Of a DNA stretch of 64,000 nucleotides, positions 61,683 to 64,000 are shown one piece after another (the first letter of the stretch is position 1; every line of letters starts with the position of its first letter). Source of the DNA: Gammaproteobacteria bacterium (GTDB lineage: Bacteria > Pseudomonadota > Gammaproteobacteria > Steroidobacterales > Steroidobacteraceae); assembly GCA_025358295.1 (NCBI GenBank), contig JANYJY010000001.1:1-64000 (forward strand). The letters run 5' to 3'. Both the position numbers and the translations under genes were made by a program. A model generated the notes under the pieces. That model searched no databases. It had not been told where the DNA came from and saw only the letters and a program-made list of their open reading frames with translations.

Positions 61683-63221
61683 CTATCGGCCTGCAGCAAC
61701 CGTAAGATCCGCTCGCACTAAGTGCAAGGCATCGAGCTTGCTGCCGGGCAGTGGAAATAAGGCGCCGGACGGCGCTTCGCCGTCCGAGGAATACGCCATC
61801 CATAGAGTCCGGCCATCCACGCTGGTCCATGCATTGACGATGTGGACCCCGAGCGACTCGCCGGCAGCCGTCCCGAGATTTCCCCATCCACCGCTGCCGT
61901 TTGACGCATCGATGTTGTGGTAGGAAACCTCAGCCCACGGGCCCCAAGGATTGGTCGCTTCATAGAAAGAGGTCTGCGCCAGGTAGTCACCCTGCGCCAC
62001 GCCGATATAGCGCTTCAGCGCGGGGTCGTATACAGCCTCTTCCAAGGTGCTCGACATGGTGCATTGCCCGCCGCAACCGGGCTGCGACGGGTTGCGGTCG
62101 GTGAAAACAGGCTGCACTCGGTTGACGTCGGTACTCCACACAGGTCTGGACCGTGAATCCAGGCCGGCAAAGTACTGATACGCCGCTTGCACCAACAGCG
62201 CGCTGCGCTCGACTCTGGCGAGGTAGGTCCGCGCACCGGGCGCGTCTTGGCCGGCGCGCCGATCGGCTGCGGGCGAGTTCCCATACATATATACATAGGG
62301 GCCTGGAGCCCCGGCATTGCCGCGTCCAAAATTGACGAATCCGGCCGGGCAAAACGCTGCCGCGAGCTGTTGCGGCGGCTGGTCAAAATTGCAGAATGTC
62401 CAGTCGCTATCCTGCCAAGAATGCGCGTTGTGCCGGGAATACACGATTTCCACGTGTCCGGGACTGCCGGATATTGGCTGCGGATCGCCACCCTTGGGAT
62501 CAGCTCTGCGGTAGATCCCAGCGATGGCATAGAAATCCGACCCTATCGCGATGAGGGAGCGCGCCTTGCCGCTCAATAAGGCCGGATGACCGGCCTGATA
62601 GCCGCCGTAGACATTCTCCGTGGCGACAGGCGGCGGCGGGCCGTTGATCCTGGCGATGCCGAAACTGGTGCGGCCCCGGCGGTCATCGCCGCCGAATCCG
62701 CCACCGTCGCCGAAGAACGCGTACACATTGCCGTCTTGACCCCAGGTCACCGGCCACAGATCGCTGCCCTCCGCCGCCCGATAGGCGTGCGGCCAATCCC
62801 ATACCAACGCGCTGATCAGCGCGCTCGGGCAATAGGGGGCATCACCCAATCGAGTCGCGGGCGCAGTAGTCACTTTGAGCGGACCGGACGCGGCAGTATT
62901 GCCCGATGCATCAAGGGCACCGATGACATATTCGTAGGTCGTGGACGCCTCAACCGAGGTATCGGCGAAACTTGATCCGCTCGCGACGCCGACGGCCAGC
63001 CCGTTGCGAAGAATTCGGTATCCGATCACGTTGGCTGAAACGCCGCGCCAGCGCAAGCCGATCACGGCCGCCGTTGCACAATCGATGCTCACCGCTTGCG
63101 GCGCCTGGACTGCACCGCCAAACAGACTGCAGCCGGACACCACGATGCCGAGCGCGACCGGCCCCGCCCATCGGCCCATGCGACTGCTGATGGCGACTAT
63201 CGAACGACAGGCTCGTTGCAT
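61683..63221 (-). CDS. Lipoprotein with FN3-like domain and DUF4185-like propeller
   Basis: 512 residues; a second start at 63179 gives a compact lipobox signal (ALGIVVSGC) without overlap to the upstream gene. Residues ~42-120 resemble a fibronectin type III domain (VSANVIGYRILRNG, STTYEYVIGALDASGNTA). The rest (~125-512) has PVTWGQDGNVYAFFGDGGGFGG, IAIGSDFYAIAGIY, YDPALKRYIGVAQGDY and NPWGPWAEVSYHNID, a five-bladed glycosidase-like propeller of the DUF4185/DUF4978 sort. No catalytic residues could be assigned. Downstream of the partial glycosyltransferase, same strand. Confidence 0.72.
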   Translation of the reverse strand: MQRACRSIVAISSRMGRWAGPVALGIVVSGCSLFGGAVQAPQAVSIDCATAAVIGLRWRGVSANVIGYRILRNGLAVGVASGSSFADTSVEASTTYEYVIGALDASGNTAASGPLKVTTAPATRLGDAPYCPSALISALVWDWPHAYRAAEGSDLWPVTWGQDGNVYAFFGDGGGFGGDDRRGRTSFGIARINGPPPPVATENVYGGYQAGHPALLSGKARSLIAIGSDFYAIAGIYRRADPKGGDPQPISGSPGHVEIVYSRHNAHSWQDSDWTFCNFDQPPQQLAAAFCPAGFVNFGRGNAGAPGPYVYMYGNSPAADRRAGQDAPGARTYLARVERSALLVQAAYQYFAGLDSRSRPVWSTDVNRVQPVFTDRNPSQPGCGGQCTMSSTLEEAVYDPALKRYIGVAQGDYLAQTSFYEATNPWGPWAEVSYHNIDASNGSGGWGNLGTAAGESLGVHIVNAWTSVDGRTLWMAYSSDGEAPSGALFPLPGSKLDALHLVRADLTVAAGR

Positions 63222-64000
63222 AACTCACTGTAACGCTCAGCCACCAACCGCAAGTCGAACGGCGCCGCCGAAGCGCGGCCTGCCTCGCCGACCTGCGGCC
63301 AGCGCGGTTTCTGTTCGAGCGCCAAGCGCAGCACCGCCAGCATCGCCGCAGGATCCTTGGGCGGGAACAGGTAGCCATTGCGGCCGTGCTGAATGAGGTC
63401 GGGCGCGGCGCCGACCGCCGTCACCACCACCGGCATGGCGCAAGCAAGCGCCTCGACCAACGCGAGACTGAAACCCTCATACTCCGTTGGAAAGACGAAC
63501 AAATCCGCGGCCTGCAGATATTCGTGGACCCGGTCGCTCTCGCCCGCGAATTGAATGGAGTCTTGCAATTGCCGCAGCCGGACGAACTCGCGGATGCTGT
63601 CCTCGCAATCGTCGAACGACAGTTTTCCGGAACCCACGATCACCAAATATAGCTCCGGGTATTGCTGCAGCAAGGCCGGCCATGCCTCGACCAGCATCGG
63701 CAAACCTTTGGCACGCGACAGCCGGCCGGAAAAAATGAGCACTGTCCTGTCGCTGGGCAAACCGAAAGCCGCACGCAATCGCTGCTTCGTTGCGGCCGAA
63801 ACGGGGCAGAATTTCCCGGTGTCCACCGCATTCGGGATTTGGCGGATGCGCGACTGAGCCACCCCACGCTCGAGCAATTGCGCACGAATTTCAGCAGAGA
63901 TCGCAATGACGTAGTCCGCCCGTCGAATCATGCAACAGCGAATTGCGGCGGCGATAGCGCCGATGCCGCGGCCCGACGCCGCATGCATGGTCTGAAGACT
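63197..64000 (-). CDS. Glycosyltransferase family 4-type, N-terminus outside the window
   Basis: Partial: the frame is open to the right edge and only the C-terminal ~267 residues are seen. They hold the donor domain, with VLIFSGRLSRAKGLPMLVEA, DLFVFPTEYEGFSLALVEAL (E-x7-E) and VGAAPDLIQHGRNGYLFPPK, the classic GT4/GT1 signatures. The missing acceptor domain would need ~110 more residues. It overlaps the lipoprotein start (63221) by 25 bases if that ATG is used, so the two are probably in one operon. Confidence 0.87.
   Translation of the reverse strand, partial: SLQTMHAASGRGIGAIAAAIRCCMIRRADYVIAISAEIRAQLLERGVAQSRIRQIPNAVDTGKFCPVSAATKQRLRAAFGLPSDRTVLIFSGRLSRAKGLPMLVEAWPALLQQYPELYLVIVGSGKLSFDDCEDSIREFVRLRQLQDSIQFAGESDRVHEYLQAADLFVFPTEYEGFSLALVEALACAMPVVVTAVGAAPDLIQHGRNGYLFPPKDPAAMLAVLRLALEQKPRWPQVGEAGRASAAPFDLRLVAERYSELCNEPVVR

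Overview
The window is a GC-rich bacterial chromosome segment, most likely from a gammaproteobacterium. The best evidence is the order gltX, tRNA-Ala(GGC), tRNA-Glu(TTC) on one strand with a tRNA-Val just upstream, as in Pseudomonas-like genomes. Hydrolases of the exosortase-associated type, Ser/Gly-rich lipoproteins and MBOAT-type exopolysaccharide genes fit that assignment. The exact genus cannot be read from the sequence. No rRNA, CRISPR array or intact insertion sequence was seen.

Layout. (1) 0.1-6.4 kb, all on the minus strand: an outer-membrane beta-barrel protein, two membrane-anchored alpha/beta hydrolases, a Sfp-type phosphopantetheinyl transferase, and a GT39-like membrane glycosyltransferase. 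(2) 6.4-9.9 kb: a small lipid-sugar operon with a YbhN-type flippase, a 30-codon stump of a HAD(-UbiA) gene, a DprE1-like FAD oxidase and a DprE2-like SDR; a second stump (SDR N-terminus) lies upstream. (3) 10-27.7 kb: the likely highlight, a biosynthetic cluster. A 2242-residue protein A-PCP-KS-AT-ACP-aminotransferase is translationally coupled to a C-A-PCP-C-A-PCP synthetase and then to two alpha/beta hydrolases; there is no thioesterase. Divergently or nearby lie two paralogous JmjC/cupin-type dioxygenases and another hydrolase. By-eye specificity codes suggest Pro, then malonyl extension and beta-transamination, then Gly and Gly. The PPTase at 2.9-3.7 kb could activate these carriers. (4) 27.7-29.5 kb: a toxin-antitoxin patch with a decayed HEPN/MNT pair, an intact MazEF-type pair and an intact Phd/PIN pair. 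The latter is bounded by an imperfect copy of the tRNA-Glu 3' end, which suggests integration at that tRNA.

(5) 29.7-31.5 kb: tRNA-Glu, tRNA-Ala, gltX, tRNA-Val (core genome). (6) 31.6-41.9 kb: large secreted proteins (a 1585-residue quinoprotein-like propeller with a triplicated 1 kb repeat; a Ser-rich beta-propeller lipoprotein) and a copper operon (heme-c/PHM-like copper monooxygenase coupled to a PCuAC-Sco chaperone fusion). (7) 41.9-64 kb: membrane and cell-surface polysaccharide genes: ICMT-like methyltransferase, several GT39/GT2/GT4 glycosyltransferases, MBOAT plus SGNH O-acetylation pair, Wzx-type flippase, DUF2264 protein, phytanoyl-CoA-dioxygenase-like and PIG-L-like enzymes, and secreted lipoproteins. 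The final glycosyltransferase runs off the right edge.

Functional links: the PPTase is expected to serve the assembly line; the propeller/Ig-like lipoproteins and the polysaccharide genes together look like an envelope or matrix programme. Those links are inferences from gene order and families, not demonstrated by the sequence.
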